Below, piece after piece: positions 40,360 to 53,277 of a DNA stretch of 64,000 bases. The notes beneath the pieces were generated by a model. The model had not been told where the DNA came from, did no database searches, and saw nothing but the letters and a program-made list of their open reading frames with translations. Source of the DNA: Polydactylus sextarius. Taxonomy: Eukaryota > Chordata > Actinopteri > Polynemidae. A program made the translations under genes and the position numbers. How positions within the stretch are numbered: the stretch's first letter is position 1; each line of letters starts with the position of its first letter. The stretch lies in the NCBI GenBank assembly GCA_016801845.1, contig CM028907.1, positions 19,180,098 to 19,244,097 of the forward strand. Direction: 5' to 3'.

Positions 40360-43300
40360 AAGTACACCACTTAATAAAGATGCCAAACGTCAACGCTCAC
40401 CCTCATAGCTTTTTATTAGGGTGTATGGTTTGGGGTGTGTGCCATGTGGTAAAATTCCTCCTCATTTAAATGGTTTTCCTGGTGTAGCAGCATATTCATA
40501 ATGTTAATATTTTTGGGTGGGTAGAGGGAAACAATAGTAGTGGTCCAGTCAGCATTGTTACTTCCCCCCCAGACAAACACAATCCCGAAGAGGGGAGGGT
40601 ATAAAATGTGTGTGTGTGTGTGTGTGTGTGAGAGTACGTGGACGGTCTCAAACTCTCAGACAGCGCCTGAGACAAGTGCCGATGGGAATGGGGTGGGGGA
40701 TACAAGACAAAGAAACGAGTCAGCAAACTGTCAAAGATTGATCACACACTGGTGCAAGAAATCAGGCCAATACCAGAGAGAGAGAGGGAGGTGACACAAA
40801 CACACTCACTGGGGTTCATACAACGTGATGCCTGGCTGTGAAGGCCTTTAACAAACACTCACTTAACCAACAGAAAAAGGATCAAACCGGGGGTTTTGCT
40901 ATTATTTGGTCCACACCTATAATGTGTAGGACAGGACTCCCCCTGACTGATTTTTCCCTTGAATTGGAAATGTTTTCATGCTTGGCTGTACATTCTGTCC
41001 TAAAAGTCTGTTTTCCTTCTTTGTCTGTCTGCATTATGAATTTATATCCAAGACAGTGAGTGTTTTCCTCAGTGTATATATAAAAAGTTTGTTCGGTTAC
41101 GGTGTTTGGATCATCCCACGATGCCAAATACATTCACATCAAGCCATTAATGGGAACAGAACATTTCTGAACATCCTCAGCAAATTGTCAGCTGACATCA
41201 ATTTGTCACGCTAATTAAATCTGTCATTATTGATTCAGTAAATAATCGTCCTTCTCTTCTCATCTTGCGTTTATGTACTATTATTTTATGAAATGACTGA
41301 CATTTAGTCCACAGCAGCAAATCTACCACTTTTATGTCACATCAATTATTTTATATTTAAAGCAGAGAAGGTTTGTTTGAAATACTATAAACTAGTTTGT
41401 GAAAAACATGTGTGTGTGTGCAATACAGATTTATGTGTGCGCTACAATATGTGTGTGAGAATATGTGGGAGTGTGTTATTGTCTGGTGTCTAAATCAGTC
41501 CAGCTGATGTCCATCTGGACTCAGGGGAATAGGAGGAGTGGAGGAATGAGGGGTGCAGGGAGTGTGTTAGACAAAGCTCAGGGAGTGTGTGATCTGGTGG
41601 GGAGGCGACGGAGGCTGGGAGGGTGGGTTTGAGGTCACAGCAGGTCAAGAAACTGGAGTCCCATACAGGCCCTTCCCCCCCCCCGGCAGTGGACGGGAAC
41701 TACTTTTTTTTTTTTTTTTTTCTCTAGCTTTTTGTTTTCCTCTTCACCAGTTTGATTTTCCATCAGAACTCACCTCTGTCTTTAGTTTCAACCCTTTACT
41801 TGTTTATGCAGAAACAAGGCTGCGTAGTAAAGTAAATTAGTTTCACTATTTCCTGTGCGTGCTAGTTGTAAAAAAGGTGCAGGAGTGGAAAGTCACCCAC
41901 ACCGTAAACATCATCAGTTCCCTCAGAAACACGACAGTGTCGCAGGAAATAAAACATACTGACACGTTCACATAAAATTCAAACTGCTGAGTTTACTTTG
42001 AAGTTTAAGCAAAATGCAGCTCTAGCTTTGTCCTCCTGGTAGTGGATCATACAACAGTATTATAAGATTGCGTATTGTTTTTTTAATTTCCTAAGTGTGA
42101 GCATTTCCTAACACAGTTTTCTATCAAGTTGGTGCTGACTGTCTTTTGACATTTAAGATGCTAGTGCTGCCACAGTAATTCAGCTTTAATACAAATACCA
42201 ATACTTCAGCACCTAACTTGAGTCATTATATGATGCTTTGTTTTTCAAACACACAAAAAAACCTGGATACATCAAATAACTCCCCCTGCTTTGCAATAAA
42301 ATAGGTATCTGAGATTGAGATAATTATTCCTTTCAGGGATCACAGTGACAGTGATCACATAGTGAGCCAACTGCGTTAACAAAGGAGTGAGAGAATGAAT
42401 ATGTATGTATGTATGTGTGTCAGCAGCACATCAGTGGGACAGCTGGGAAGTGTGTTAATGAGCTGGATGAGGCTTAACCATGATCAGACTGGGCTCAACA
42501 CTTACCTCTCTACCTTCCTTACCTCACAACGTAAAGACTTCCTTGCTAATGCAGCAACTTATTAGTTATTAATAGATCCATATTTGGCAACAAGTGATTA
42601 GCATGTGTGTGTGTACGTGTGCGGCATCACTGCTATTGTCACTCATGACTCACTGACTTGATCCAGCAACAGATATAACATGGGCGTTTCTTATCCTTCA
42701 GCAGCAGGTAGTTATTTTAAAAAAAACAACCTTAATCACAAGTTTAAAATGTTAAACAACGAATCAAGCAAATTAGAGGTAGATAGAGGTTGGGATCTTT
42801 TTGATGTTTACGTCATAATAATGATGTAAACAACGAAAACTGCTGTAATTAAATGGAAATTATGGAAAATAACAGACTTGTTTCCATAAACTGAAACGAG
42901 CTGGAGATCTACAGGACAACACAAAGACCTACATAGTTTAAGAGTTATAAACCTGGATGAAGCAGAACTCAACAAAGGTTTATTATATGACATTTGATCA
43001 TGTGTCCATCCCAGGATCTCTGTGCTGTGTGTGTGTGATTGGGCACATGTGCTGTTTTTGACCTTTTTGTCTAAACCTTAAGCAACAGAAATCATGCCAC
43101 TGTTTGACAGTGAAATAAAATCATACTGGACACAGTTTTTTTTGCAAAAAATCACTTCACCATGCTCTGTAAACTCAGTTTGAGTGTAGTGTATTTTTTA
43201 CTCCCTTCTCTGCGTCGTTGTTTTCTTATTATATCTTGATCCTGTGATGTGATGAAACAAATTGAAAGATGTTTTGGATGCTCACAGTGGATCGGCATCA

Positions 43301-46300
43301 TCTGGTGACATCTGTGATCAGTGATGTCTGTTTACCCCTCAATCATCCCCCCACTCCCTTCACCGCCTGTTAACTGTCTATTCGCACTTTGCCCTTTTCT
43401 CTGGAGAAGAAACAAGCACTTAATTTTAATTCATAAACACTCGTTTCCTCGTGAGCTTTCTGTTTACCACACTGATGCAGACTTAAATACACAGACACAC
43501 GATCCAAACACATCCCAGTGACTCATTCACTAGTTCACTTTGCGAAAGGAGCTTAATGCCCTAATAGAAAGCCTGTTACAAACAGGAAACAACAGATCAT
43601 TGATGCACTCTGCCCTTCTATAGAGCCTGTAACCCTCTCTATGACAGTCTGTCAGTGTGAGTGTAGTTTTAATATGTATGAAGAGCAAAGCTGCTGCTTC
43701 TTTGAAAGCTCAGTTGGTTGAGTAGAGGACTTTCAGTGATGACTGCTGGTATTCTTTGAGAGTTCATGGGGGGTTGGAGCTGATCCCAGCTGTCTGTGGG
43801 GCACGGATGGAGAACACCCTGCACGGGTCACCAGGCCATCACAGGGCTGATATATAGAGGCAATCAAACACTCACTCATACGTTCAAACCTATTGGCAGT
43901 TTAGAATCACTAGTCAGTCTAACCTGCATGTGTTTGGACTGTGGGAGGAAGCTGGGGTAAACAGAAAACCCACACAGACGTAGGGAGAACATGTAAACTC
44001 CTCACAGGAAGACAACAACCAAAACACACATGGATCATTTAATACACCAGACTCTGTAAATCCCTGTATGATCATATGAGAACCATTAATCTGCGTCTGC
44101 GTGCGTGCTCCGTGCATTTGTCAATTAGCAGTGACGAAGCAGGTAATCCCCAGCAAGCAGCTGTATGACGTCCATCCCTTTGAGATCAGTGAGCAGATGG
44201 AAACTCCGTGGATTAGCTCTTATAAACACAGAGAGAGGGTGAGCGCGTTGTCGTCATTCAGACACTCGCTGTCTGGCAAGCAAAGAAGTAGCTGTGTGAT
44301 GAGGAGATACTAATTATTTTAGAGGAGAAGTAGAAGGCTAAACACACGACAGAAAAAGAAAGAAGAACTGAAATCAGTTGATATTTATCTGGCGTCTTTT
44401 TATTTGTCTTTGTGTGAATTTTTCTTTTATTGTAACTGTGAAAATGACAGTCATCAGTCTTTCACAGTGAGTATCTGTTAGATAGAGGCTCCTGAATACC
44501 TCAAAGTGTTTCCCAATCTTTAATGTCTGGTATGACAGTGAAGATTTGTGACCAAACTGTTTATGTGTTTTGTTGCAGTGTACCTACCGTCCCAGTGAAG
44601 AACCTCAATGGATCCAGTCCTGTTCACCCTGCACTGGCTGGTAAGAACACACCGTTTACAGATATAAGTTTTTTTGTTTTGTTTTTTTTTAAAATGAAAA
44701 GAAACCAGAGTGGAAGAATCTAAGATATGAATCTAAAAAAATCACAATTATTTCTTCTGTATCACAGGGATCACAGGAATCCTGATGAGTGCTGCCGCTC
44801 TGCCCGTGTGTCTGACCAGGCCTCCGAAACTCGTGCTGCATCCTCCTCCTGTTAGCAAGAGCGACATCAAGCCAGTTCCTGGCTTTGGCCACTGTTGCAG
44901 AAAGACCACCAAGAAACAAGTTCGCAAGGGTAAGTATTAAATCAAATCTTTGTCATCACCTTGTGTCTGATAAAAGAAAGATTTTAACAGTTGATCTTAA
45001 TGTTTATCATCAACCTTTCTGCTCAGTTTGGGACTTTCACTCGCATGCGTCACACAAGTTAACAGCCTGGACTGTTTCATCACTCCTCTCTGTTTCCTCT
45101 CTTCTGTCTGCAGGTAAAACTCCGGAGGAGGTGGTGAAGAAATACCTGCAGAAAGTAAAAAGTCCACTAGAGGAGGTATGAACTGTGTTTGTCTCTATCT
45201 GTCCTAGTGCTAATTGGCACAACACATGATAATGGTAAAGAGTTAAAGAGCCTTTTATATTGATTAATCATTTTCTTTCCCCGTCCTTGTCTTCTCTAGG
45301 ACTGTACCATCTGTATGGAGCCATTAGGGGGTCCATCTGGGTATAAAGGTCCAGGGGTGGGGCCTGTTTCTAAAGCAGAGTCAGTCGGGCGACTAGCACA
45401 GTGTGGACACAAGTACCATTTCCAGTGTCTGGTGGCCATGTATAACAACGGCAACAAGGATGGCAGGCAAGATAACAATAACAATCCTCATCTTTCCATC
45501 ACATTTTAATAAAGATTCATAATAATAATCAGTGTCCACCTCTCTGTTCAGTCTTCAGTGTCCTACCTGTAAAACCATCTACGGCGTAAAAACAGGAAAC
45601 CAACCAGCAGGGAAGATGGAGTACCACATCATCCCTCACTCTCTACCAGGGCACCCTGACTGCAAAACCATACGCATCATTTACAACATACCACCAGGCA
45701 TTCAGGTGGTGGAGAGTTTTATTCTCATATACAGTACGGTGTTACATTGTCGGAGTTTATGTCGTTCGGTGTGAATATTTATTAAAGTGTTTCCCTTCAC
45801 TATTCAGGGACCAGAGCATCCGAACCCAGGGAAGCCCTTCACTGCCAGAGGCTTTCCCCGACACTGCTACCTCCCAGACAGCGAAAAAGGACGCAAGGTA
45901 GAAAAAAAAACTCTGCAAAACACCCATCGACCCATGTGGTTGTGTTGTTACTACAATTTTTTTTTGTTTGTTTTAAATTAACCTTTCGCCGCTAACATTA
46001 ACCTATCACCAGGTACTGAGATTGCTCCTGGTAGCTTGGGACCGCAGGTTGATCTTCTCAGTTGGTACTTCGAGCACCACGGGAGAGTCTGACACCGTCA
46101 TCTGGAACGAGGTACATACTCAACATTAAACAGTAACTCAGGAATTTGAATTTGATAGATTCAGATTAGAACTGGTGAAGATAATTTCCTTCTCCTTTAA
46201 GGTTCACCATAAGACAGAGTTTGGCTCCAACCTGACAGGACACGGCTTCCCAGACCCCGGACACCTGGACAATGTCCTGGAAGAGCTTCGAGCTCAGGGC

Positions 46301-46333
46301 ATCACAGAGGACGACGGATTGATGGAGAAGTGA
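29462..46333 (+). CDS. dtx4: Deltex E3 ubiquitin ligase 4, complete, 11 coding exons, 751 aa
   Basis: RING-type E3 ligase of the Deltex family; WWE domains bind Notch ankyrin repeats or poly-ADP-ribose, and RING plus DTC catalyse ubiquitin transfer. Coding exons: 29462-29672, 37903-38117, 38202-39103, 44579-44640, 44768-44929, 45114-45175, 45300-45466, 45552-45705, 45808-45897, 46013-46111, 46202-46333 (2256 nt, phases agree). WWE1 covers about residues 1-80 (VVVWEWLNEHGRWRPY), WWE2 about 85-155 (WHWEWENDAGTWTPYD). A long Ser/Pro/Asn/Gly linker spans about 160-440. VPVKNLNGSSPVHPALAG leads to the RING with C540, C543, C573, H575, H578, C581, C597, C600, then the DTC domain to the end. The start MLLASAVVVWEW and LIASGVPTVPVKNLNG match DTX4 rather than DTX1/2. 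An acceptor at 29445 precedes the ATG. The protein is longer than human DTX4 (619 aa), mainly in the linker. The intron after 45466 begins with GC. Introns 1 (8.2 kb) and 3 (5.5 kb) are large. Confidence 0.94.
36519..36715 (+). repeat. Teleost tRNA-like dispersed repeat (SINE-like), internally deleted
   Basis: It begins with GCATGGTGGTGCAATGGTCA and GCACTGTCGCCTCATAGCA, a head of a very common fish repeat. It continues after a gap with the block around CCCACAGTCCAAAGACATAG and ends near GATAAGCAGTATAGATAA. It lies in dtx4 intron 1. Its centre is the reverse complement of part of the copy at 43.7-44.0 kb. Confidence 0.6.
40606..40630. repeat. (GT)n microsatellite in dtx4 intron 3
   Basis: About 12 GT units. 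It is flanked upstream at 39960-40260 by C/T-rich intronic sequence. Confidence 0.9.
43690..44010 (-). repeat. Second copy of the common teleost dispersed repeat, opposite orientation
   Basis: Recognised from GGGGTTGGAGCTGATCCCAG, CACGGGTCACCAGGCCATCA, GTGTTTGGACTGTGGGAGGA and GGGAGAACATGTAAACTCCT. These blocks recur very widely in fish genomes. It lies in dtx4 intron 3 and is inverted relative to the copy at 36.5 kb. Limits approximate. Confidence 0.6.
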
Positions 46334-49300
46334 AAAAAAAAAGGCAAACGACACACAGGAGACATCACTGAGCGAGAGCAGTTAAATGATACAAGCGTGA
46401 AACAAGGAGTAGAGCAAGAGAAGTGGACCTCACCATGAAAATAACACAAGGAGACGGAGGAAAAGAGGAGGTCCCGGATCGAGAAAGACTGCCAGCACTT
46501 AAAAGGGGTGCAGGGTAACATTTTTGGGTTTAAGAAGACGTTGATTTTATTTAGCAGAGGTAACCACTTTTCAAGACGATGATAAGAGTCACTGCTGGGT
46601 TAGCCTTCTTCACGGTGGGTAAGAAATCAGACGGAGAAATAACGGCACTCATGGTTTCAGCTACAGCTAGGTACTAAACATGGGGGAAGGGAGAGTGAAT
46701 CGGTACTAATACTTAGGACAGAAACAAGTTTACTGTGAGAGAAACGTAACATATGAAGATGGTTTTAAAAATAAAAAGTTAGAGCTATCCCAAAGAAAAC
46801 TGGGAGTGAAAGGACAAAGAGAGGAGGGAGAAGAAGGACCAGCTTGAGAGTTTAGTGGAGGGAGGAGGACAGTGTCCCTGTTCCTGTAGCAGAAAGAGAC
46901 TAAGATGGTTTATGAATGTAGCCTAGGATAGGAGTAGACTAAAATTAACTTGTACGGTACAGTTCAGGTACTTTAGCTAACAAGGTTGAACGAAGAACGA
47001 TCAAAGACGGACAAACTGTGTGTTTGTGCCTGTTTGCAGTTGAAGTTTAGTGCTGTTGCTCCCTCTAGTGGATTTCTGAGAAACTACATTTCAGCACCCA
47101 GAACAAATCAAAAGGTTACTTTGAGTTATTCACTCGTGTTACTTTTTATCAATATTATTTAACATCATTCCATACTTTACCTCTTACATTTGACTTGATG
47201 GGTTTATATGCCATAAGCTCTGTTGTGTTTATTATTGTTTGTGAAATGACACAAGACCAAACGAAGGCCTTGTCATTTTGGGCCTATTTGGAGTCTTATT
47301 AATGGTACAAGTTAACCTGAGATACACAGGGTGCCAGTATTTACATACGTATGTTTTTTTTGTTTTTTTTTTTTTTGTCCCTTTTTTTATGGTTAATGTT
47401 GTTTCATTGGAGGTAGATACTGTTGTATCCCAACAACAAGATCCCCTTAAGGGAAAAAAAAGTGAGGATGTGATTACAGATGTGATGAAGATGAGCATTT
47501 TTGGCAGTTTTCCTAAAAGTGAGTTTTGAGGATTTGCTTGTAGGCTGCGGTGTTCACTTCACTTCACTGAACTAAAACCCAAAACAAATAAACCAAGAGC
47601 CTGGGGTTGGTCTGACAGTCAGAGAGCCCCACGCAGATTGAACAGAGAGTTGAGAGTTGGGGGAAGGTGGAGATGATGAGAGACGTAGAGCTGAGATGAT
47701 GTCGTCGTGTCCTCGACCTGCACAAACGCAGAATCAACTGTGAATATATGAACAAGTCACAATGGTTGGAACAGAAATCCCAGGACACGTCAGAATTTGT
47801 AAAATTTGTAAAATTCTAATCTGCAAAACAAATCTGGGATTTTCTTGGATGAGTAACAATTGCAACACCATTCACTCAATTGTCACTAACACGAATTAAA
47901 ACTGATTACTGATGGACAAGGACTTAAAACCAGGAAATTGATGGCATTACATGTCAGATTAACACCTTACTGGCTTCTACTCCATTACGACGACGTGGTA
48001 GTGCTTAAATCTGTCATACCAAAAAAAAAAAAAAAATGGTTTCCAAAAACATAAATATGTATGATTGTCATATTATTCAGAAATCCAGGGTTTGTGTAAA
48101 TTTGGATGAAATAAAGAAATAATTCAAATGGAAACTTACAGAACCAGCAGCCACTTCCACTTCACAATTCACCAACACATCACAGCTGAATAAATGAAGA
48201 TTAATAATAAGACATTGGGCATTTTATCTCAGAACAGCACCAACAACAACTCTCCTCCTCTACTGATAATCTCCACATCCACCTCCTGATAAACAACCTC
48301 TGTTCAGTCTTTGAGCCGGGTCTGTAAATGACCCTTTATCACAATGTTACAAAAATGTGTGTGGAAAAACAGAATCCGTGTACTGTGTATACTACCGATA
48401 TGCTCCCAGTTTAGGGTATATATTTTTTTTTTTATCTGAAGATTTATGGCGGTACTGTCTATATACCATATCTTCTTTATTGCTTTATAACATGTGATGT
48501 AGTTACACTTTTTTTTTTTTTTTTTTCTTTAGCATTTTCTTGACACTAATATAGAGTTAAAAAAAGTTTCATTTTGGCATTTATATTGTAGTAATTACTC
48601 CCTTTTGTCATTTGTCACAAGTGATTTACTAAGACAGTATTATTAAAAATACGACGTCTTCGCTTGGATAGTTACACAGGAGTGAAGCTGAGTTCAGCTT
48701 TTCTGTGGTTTAAAAAAAAAAGAAAAAAGAATCGCAGTGTGAAATGTAATACATTCAAATTGTGAGTCGAACTCTTGCACACTTGCTCATCTGTGAGTTA
48801 AAGAGTACTCTTTTACTCTACTTTTTTTTTTTTTTTTAAACTTGTCATTGGTACTGATCTAACCCCGGTACAAACTTACCACAGCACTCGCCTCATCTGT
48901 CGCTCCTGGTCTCACATCCACCGTTGTCATAGCAACAGAGTGGTTCAAGTACAGGCGACGTGATGAAAACAATTACTTTTAATTTTTAAAGTGTAAAATC
49001 ACTTCTTCTCTTGTTTATAGCGGTTTTCTCACTCCGTTGGCTCGAACACTTCACAGCGACTCGGCACAAAACACTGATACTATGACCACTTAATCAGCGC
49101 CACCATGATTTGACCATGATTTTTTGTTATTGTGAGGTTAACAAGTGTTCAAGTGCAGTGTCTGAAACAATGCGAGTGATGTAGCAAACAGCTATGATCA
49201 CTTAACTTGCCACTTCAGTTTTTTTGTTTGTTTTTTTTTTTTCCTTCTGTAAAAACTGGATTTCTTTCCCATCGCTATTTCCCATCCTCTACTTAAAGTA

Positions 49301-49520
49301 AGGTCAAAAAAAAAATCTCCTCCAAACATCTGTGGATCCAGACTTTCCACCATCTTATGTGTGGGGGAGATGGTGGGAAAGAGATTGATCAAAAGTGTTG
49401 GTACGGGAAAGAGAGCATCAAAAACCTGTGATAAGAAAAGCTAAGTTGTAAATATTGCAAAATAAATGCTGGAGTATGAATGATTAATACGAAAAATAAA
49501 GATTGAATGAAACTGCTCTG
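46334..49520 (+). other. Probable 3' untranslated region of dtx4
   Basis: About 3.2 kb without conserved coding potential, running from the dtx4 stop codon to a good poly(A) signal. T- and A-runs are frequent (for example 48003-48038, 48510-48528, 48820-48837). Frames in this stretch are short and unrelated to known proteins. The length of the UTR is inferred, and earlier AATAAA hexamers (for example near 48111) could be used instead. Confidence 0.5.
49495..49500 (+). terminator. Poly(A) signal of dtx4
   Basis: AATAAA follows another AATAAA about 35 bases upstream. A GT-rich stretch (CTGTTGTGTGTTTGTTT) lies 16 bases further 3', which is the usual layout of a cleavage site. Confidence 0.6.
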
Positions 49521-51340
49521 TTGTGTGTTTGTTTCATTTCAAAGCATTTTTTGAAACCCATGAAATGTTTCAGTTAAACAAAAAAAGATAAAATGACATT
49601 TGATCTGATGAAGAGATTTCTATGCAACCTCCAGACATGTTTCCTGCACTTTGAGCTGCAGTTGCTTAACTCTTCTTTTTTTTTTTCAGCCCCTCGCCTG
49701 TAGCGTACTACAAGTGAATATTGCATTTCTAGACGCTTCATCTAATGAAAGTAATACGGTGATTAAAATGTAAATGTTGCATGATAAACAGTTCACATAA
49801 ACATCTCATGGTTTCTTATTTTTAGTAATCGCTATGTAATGTGAAACAAAGACACGCTACAGAAAAACCACTATGCTGCTAGTGAAAAACCTCAGTAACT
49901 GCAATCCACAAACACTAGCAAACCCAGTCTCAGGTTATAGTTTAAAGATGTTCATAATTAGTAAGTGGTTGCAGCCAGTAAGTAACCTGTCGTAGCACGA
50001 TGTCTGATTGACTAGTTGTTGGTGGTGTTGCTGTGGCTTACTCACCTCTGATTTTCAGTTAAGACTGACTACCTCAAAAAAGAAATACACAGTTATTTGT
50101 TCTTGTGTGAGTGTTTATAGATGGCAAAAATCCTGATTTCCTGAAGATTTCAGAGGTGTGATGAGCAGAAGGAATGTGAACTGAAGTAAACTCAGATAGA
50201 AGTGATAAAAAAGACAAAATGAGACAAGCAAACACATTTGTACAGTGCAGGAATCAGAAAAGTACAACTGCCACAGAAATTAAATAAATTCTGTGTATGA
50301 ATATGCACATGAGGTTAGTACACAAACTTGGTGTACTAGTCTATTGGGTGCTGGAGAATTATGACATTATATATGATAATCATTTAAAAGAAATTCAATG
50401 GTTGTAGGCTAAAATTGTTGTGTCTTGTCAAACCAGATTGGTCCATTTTATATTTAATAATTTGGGGAAAAATTTATTCATAAAAAAAGTCGTATTTGCA
50501 GTGTTATTTTACAATTTATTTATTTGCATTTGTTAAAAGCTGCAATAAAAACTCTTACTTACTCTAAAGACTCAGGTCAATTTGAATGTTTGTGTTTTAC
50601 ATAAGACTGAAACTAGTATGTGTTCCATCATGTGTGGCACACTTGCCAAAATATTTGTTACTGTGCTGTAAACTATGTACCGGGATGATGTTGATACTAA
50701 CACAGTCTCTCCATGGTTGAAAAGTTTGACTTCCCTTTAAGGTCAGAAAACAGCCAGAGCCGTTTGACGATGTCATAATGTAGAGTTTTGTTTTGCTTCA
50801 CACCCTGCAACACCCACACTTGTGACTCATGATCAACCCATGACTTTACTGACATCTACACAACCGGTCCTGATCACAGTACCTGGTTTAGTTTGGTTTG
50901 CTAATTGCTACTTGTGGTTTGTGTCATTCTTGTTGTGGCCTCCTGAGCCTGTTGTACAGATATAAACTCTTTTTATTTTTATTGGTTATGCCATGAGGTT
51001 TAATTGTGCCACGCTATGTCACTGTTCTGACATCAGGGCTGTATCTGACTTGCTTTTATTCATCTCTGGCAGTGTAGTGTCACAGTAATAGTAATAGTTG
51101 CAGAGGAGTGTGTGGTCCTGAAAAGACCTATTGTAACCAGATAATGTCAGCGTCAGAGGGTAGTGTTCAGAGTGGAGTAGATCTCACTGTAGTGATCACA
51201 GATGTTCGTCCAGTCTGTGACGAGTAACGGCAAAATCAACAAGCAACAATTTGAAATAAACTAATATTCATCTAATTCATCAAGTGCAAAAATAACAAAA
51301 TAACAACTGTCTTGTTCAATACAGAGAAAAATATTTCAAC
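49521..51340. other. Intergenic region between dtx4 and the membrane-protein gene
   Basis: Nothing recognised. No conserved frame or repeat family was identified. Confidence 0.45.
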
Positions 51341-51342
51341 AG

Positions 51343-51348
51343 TTTATT
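51343..51348 (-). terminator. Candidate poly(A) signal of the ptprcap-like gene
   Basis: AATAAA on the minus strand about 1.0 kb downstream of the stop codon at 52357. Nothing in between looks like another gene. Confidence 0.4.
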
Positions 51349-52356
51349 CAAAGATTAACAAACACACCGGTTATATTCCCAAACATTAGAAAGCGCATTT
51401 GAAGTTTTCAGGGTTTAATCTCATTTTTAACAATTTAAGGAACATGTTTTCTGTGAGACCTGAGATCCCAAACATGACGTAAAATCATCCACCAACTATT
51501 CAATCTGATCTGGAGAAAAAGACATTCTACGAACTTCACAGTCAATGTTCATGAATGAAGGATCAAACCAAATACATTCTGATCACATCCTAACAAAATG
51601 TGGATTAAAAAAAGGATTTCCTATATTTCTACAGCACCTAACTTTCTGGATTGACTCAAGATTATGGAGCCTAAAATATTTGTAGTTTGCAGACAACCGG
51701 ACCATCATCAAGGTTAAACAAGGTACAAACAATTGTTATACATAACTTTTATAATCATCACCATCATTTGACATCAACTTTTATCATTTTAACCTACATC
51801 ATCACAATTTTATACAACTCGCCAGGACTCGGATGTTAACTTCACAGTGAAACCAGCCTCTCATTTTAGCCTGAATGAGAAAATGAGTTAATACTGAAAG
51901 CACAGCGCAGAGCAGCTGGATCTGAGTTGATTAAAAGGAGCCGCGTCTCAACATTCTCAAAAATGATTCTGTCAAAAAATTGGGCTTAAAGATGAAACGC
52001 ATTCTGTAGAAGTTCAAACTCCACTCTGTCTCTCCTTGAGCCGTCATTCTGTTCTGATCAGTCAGCTCCAGGTTGAACCGAACCAACTCAAAGCTGCTTT
52101 GAAACTGAAAAATATGTGTTTTTGTTTTGTTTGTTTTTTGTCATCTGCTGAAAACACTAAGAAAATCATCATAGATGCTGATGTACATGCAAAATGAGAG
52201 GCTGAGAGTTACTAATGTTTAAATTGTTTAAGGACACGAGGAAGACCCTGCATTTACAACCTTCAACTTTATATTCAAAACTATCGTGATCATACCCTGA
52301 ATGACTCATATTCACTCACATTCATGTCCCTGTGTCTCTCCCTCCCTCTTCCATCA

Positions 52357-53277
52357 CTAAAGGGCTGTAACGTCACATAAATTGGCAGTTTCATCATCCT
52401 CCTGAGGACAGTTGATTTGTACCAGTTCTTCAGAGCCTCCTGTTTTATCTCCACCGTTCTCTCCTTCCACGCCACCCAGGCATCCCTCACTGCCGCTGCT
52501 CGTTTCATCATCATCATCGTGCTCGCTCTGCTTCTTCTCCTCTTCCTCTTGTCTTCTCAGTACCTTCTCCCTCAGGTCGTCGCCCTCCATGCTGGAGTAA
52601 TCATCCGACGTACTGCTATCTTCTTCCTTGCATTCCCCCTTTTCTTCGTCCCTCATTCCACCACTGCATCCTTCCTCTTCATGTCCTCCTTCTGAATCTT
52701 CATCGGCATCCTCCGCTCCTTGCTTCGTCCTTGGCAACAGTTGAAACCCCACCCGGTCCTCCAGGTTAGTGATGGCTGCTCTCAACCTATCCCTCACAAC
52801 CAGAAGGAAACCTAAGACACAACTGTCCTCATCTGACTGCGTGGTCATCTTCCTGTGGATGAATCCCACAATGATCATCAATGCCACGATGGCAAACAGA
52901 ACCACAAAAATGATGATCTTTGACTTAGGCACTGAGGTAGAGGCAGTGGTCGAGATGTGTGGGTGTGATGCCAAGGAAGGAGATTGGGTTTGGGGTTTAG
53001 CACTGGTCACTTGGGGAAGTTGTTTGGTAGTTGCGGTCATCGGCACTGTTGTGTTTGATGTCTGAGATGGTGATGCATTGGCGATCGAGACGTCAGAAAC
53101 GTTTCCCATCCCAGGTGAAGACGTTACAGATTTAGTTGTAGTTTCAGTTTCAGATGTTGTTTCATTGTTTGAGGGAAGAGAGGAGTTACCCTTTGGAGAA
53201 ATTTCATCAGAGGATGCAGGAATTGATAGAGTCAGTATGAAAAGAGTCAGAACAGACATTGCCACCGTGGTCCTCAT
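52357..53277 (-). CDS. ptprcap: Mucin-like type I membrane protein, probable CD45-associated protein (PTPRCAP) homolog, 306 aa
   Basis: Single large coding exon. I chose the ATG at 53277 because a pyrimidine-rich tract and CATACAG acceptor end at 53283, which would leave the upstream in-frame ATG (53301) in an intron; Kozak context is good (TCACCATGA). Signal peptide about 1-22. The ectodomain, about 23-119, is Ser/Thr/Pro-rich, free of Cys, with five N-glycosylation sequons (N31, N39, N59, N67, N75). Transmembrane segment about 121-140 (IIIFVVLFAIVALMIIVGFI). The cytoplasmic tail is about 165 residues, very rich in Asp/Glu and Ser, ending ANLCDVTAL. As I recall, human PTPRCAP (206 aa) is a type I protein with an acidic tail ending HVTAL, and its gene lies beside RPS6KB2. 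The shared VTAL end and local gene content support orthology; the mucin-like ectodomain is much longer than in mammals. It could otherwise be an unrelated fish sialomucin. Confidence 0.6.
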   Translation of the reverse strand: MRTTVAMSVLTLFILTLSIPASSDEISPKGNSSLPSNNETTSETETTTKSVTSSPGMGNVSDVSIANASPSQTSNTTVPMTATTKQLPQVTSAKPQTQSPSLASHPHISTTASTSVPKSKIIIFVVLFAIVALMIIVGFIHRKMTTQSDEDSCVLGFLLVVRDRLRAAITNLEDRVGFQLLPRTKQGAEDADEDSEGGHEEEGCSGGMRDEEKGECKEEDSSTSDDYSSMEGDDLREKVLRRQEEEEKKQSEHDDDDETSSGSEGCLGGVEGENGGDKTGGSEELVQINCPQEDDETANLCDVTAL

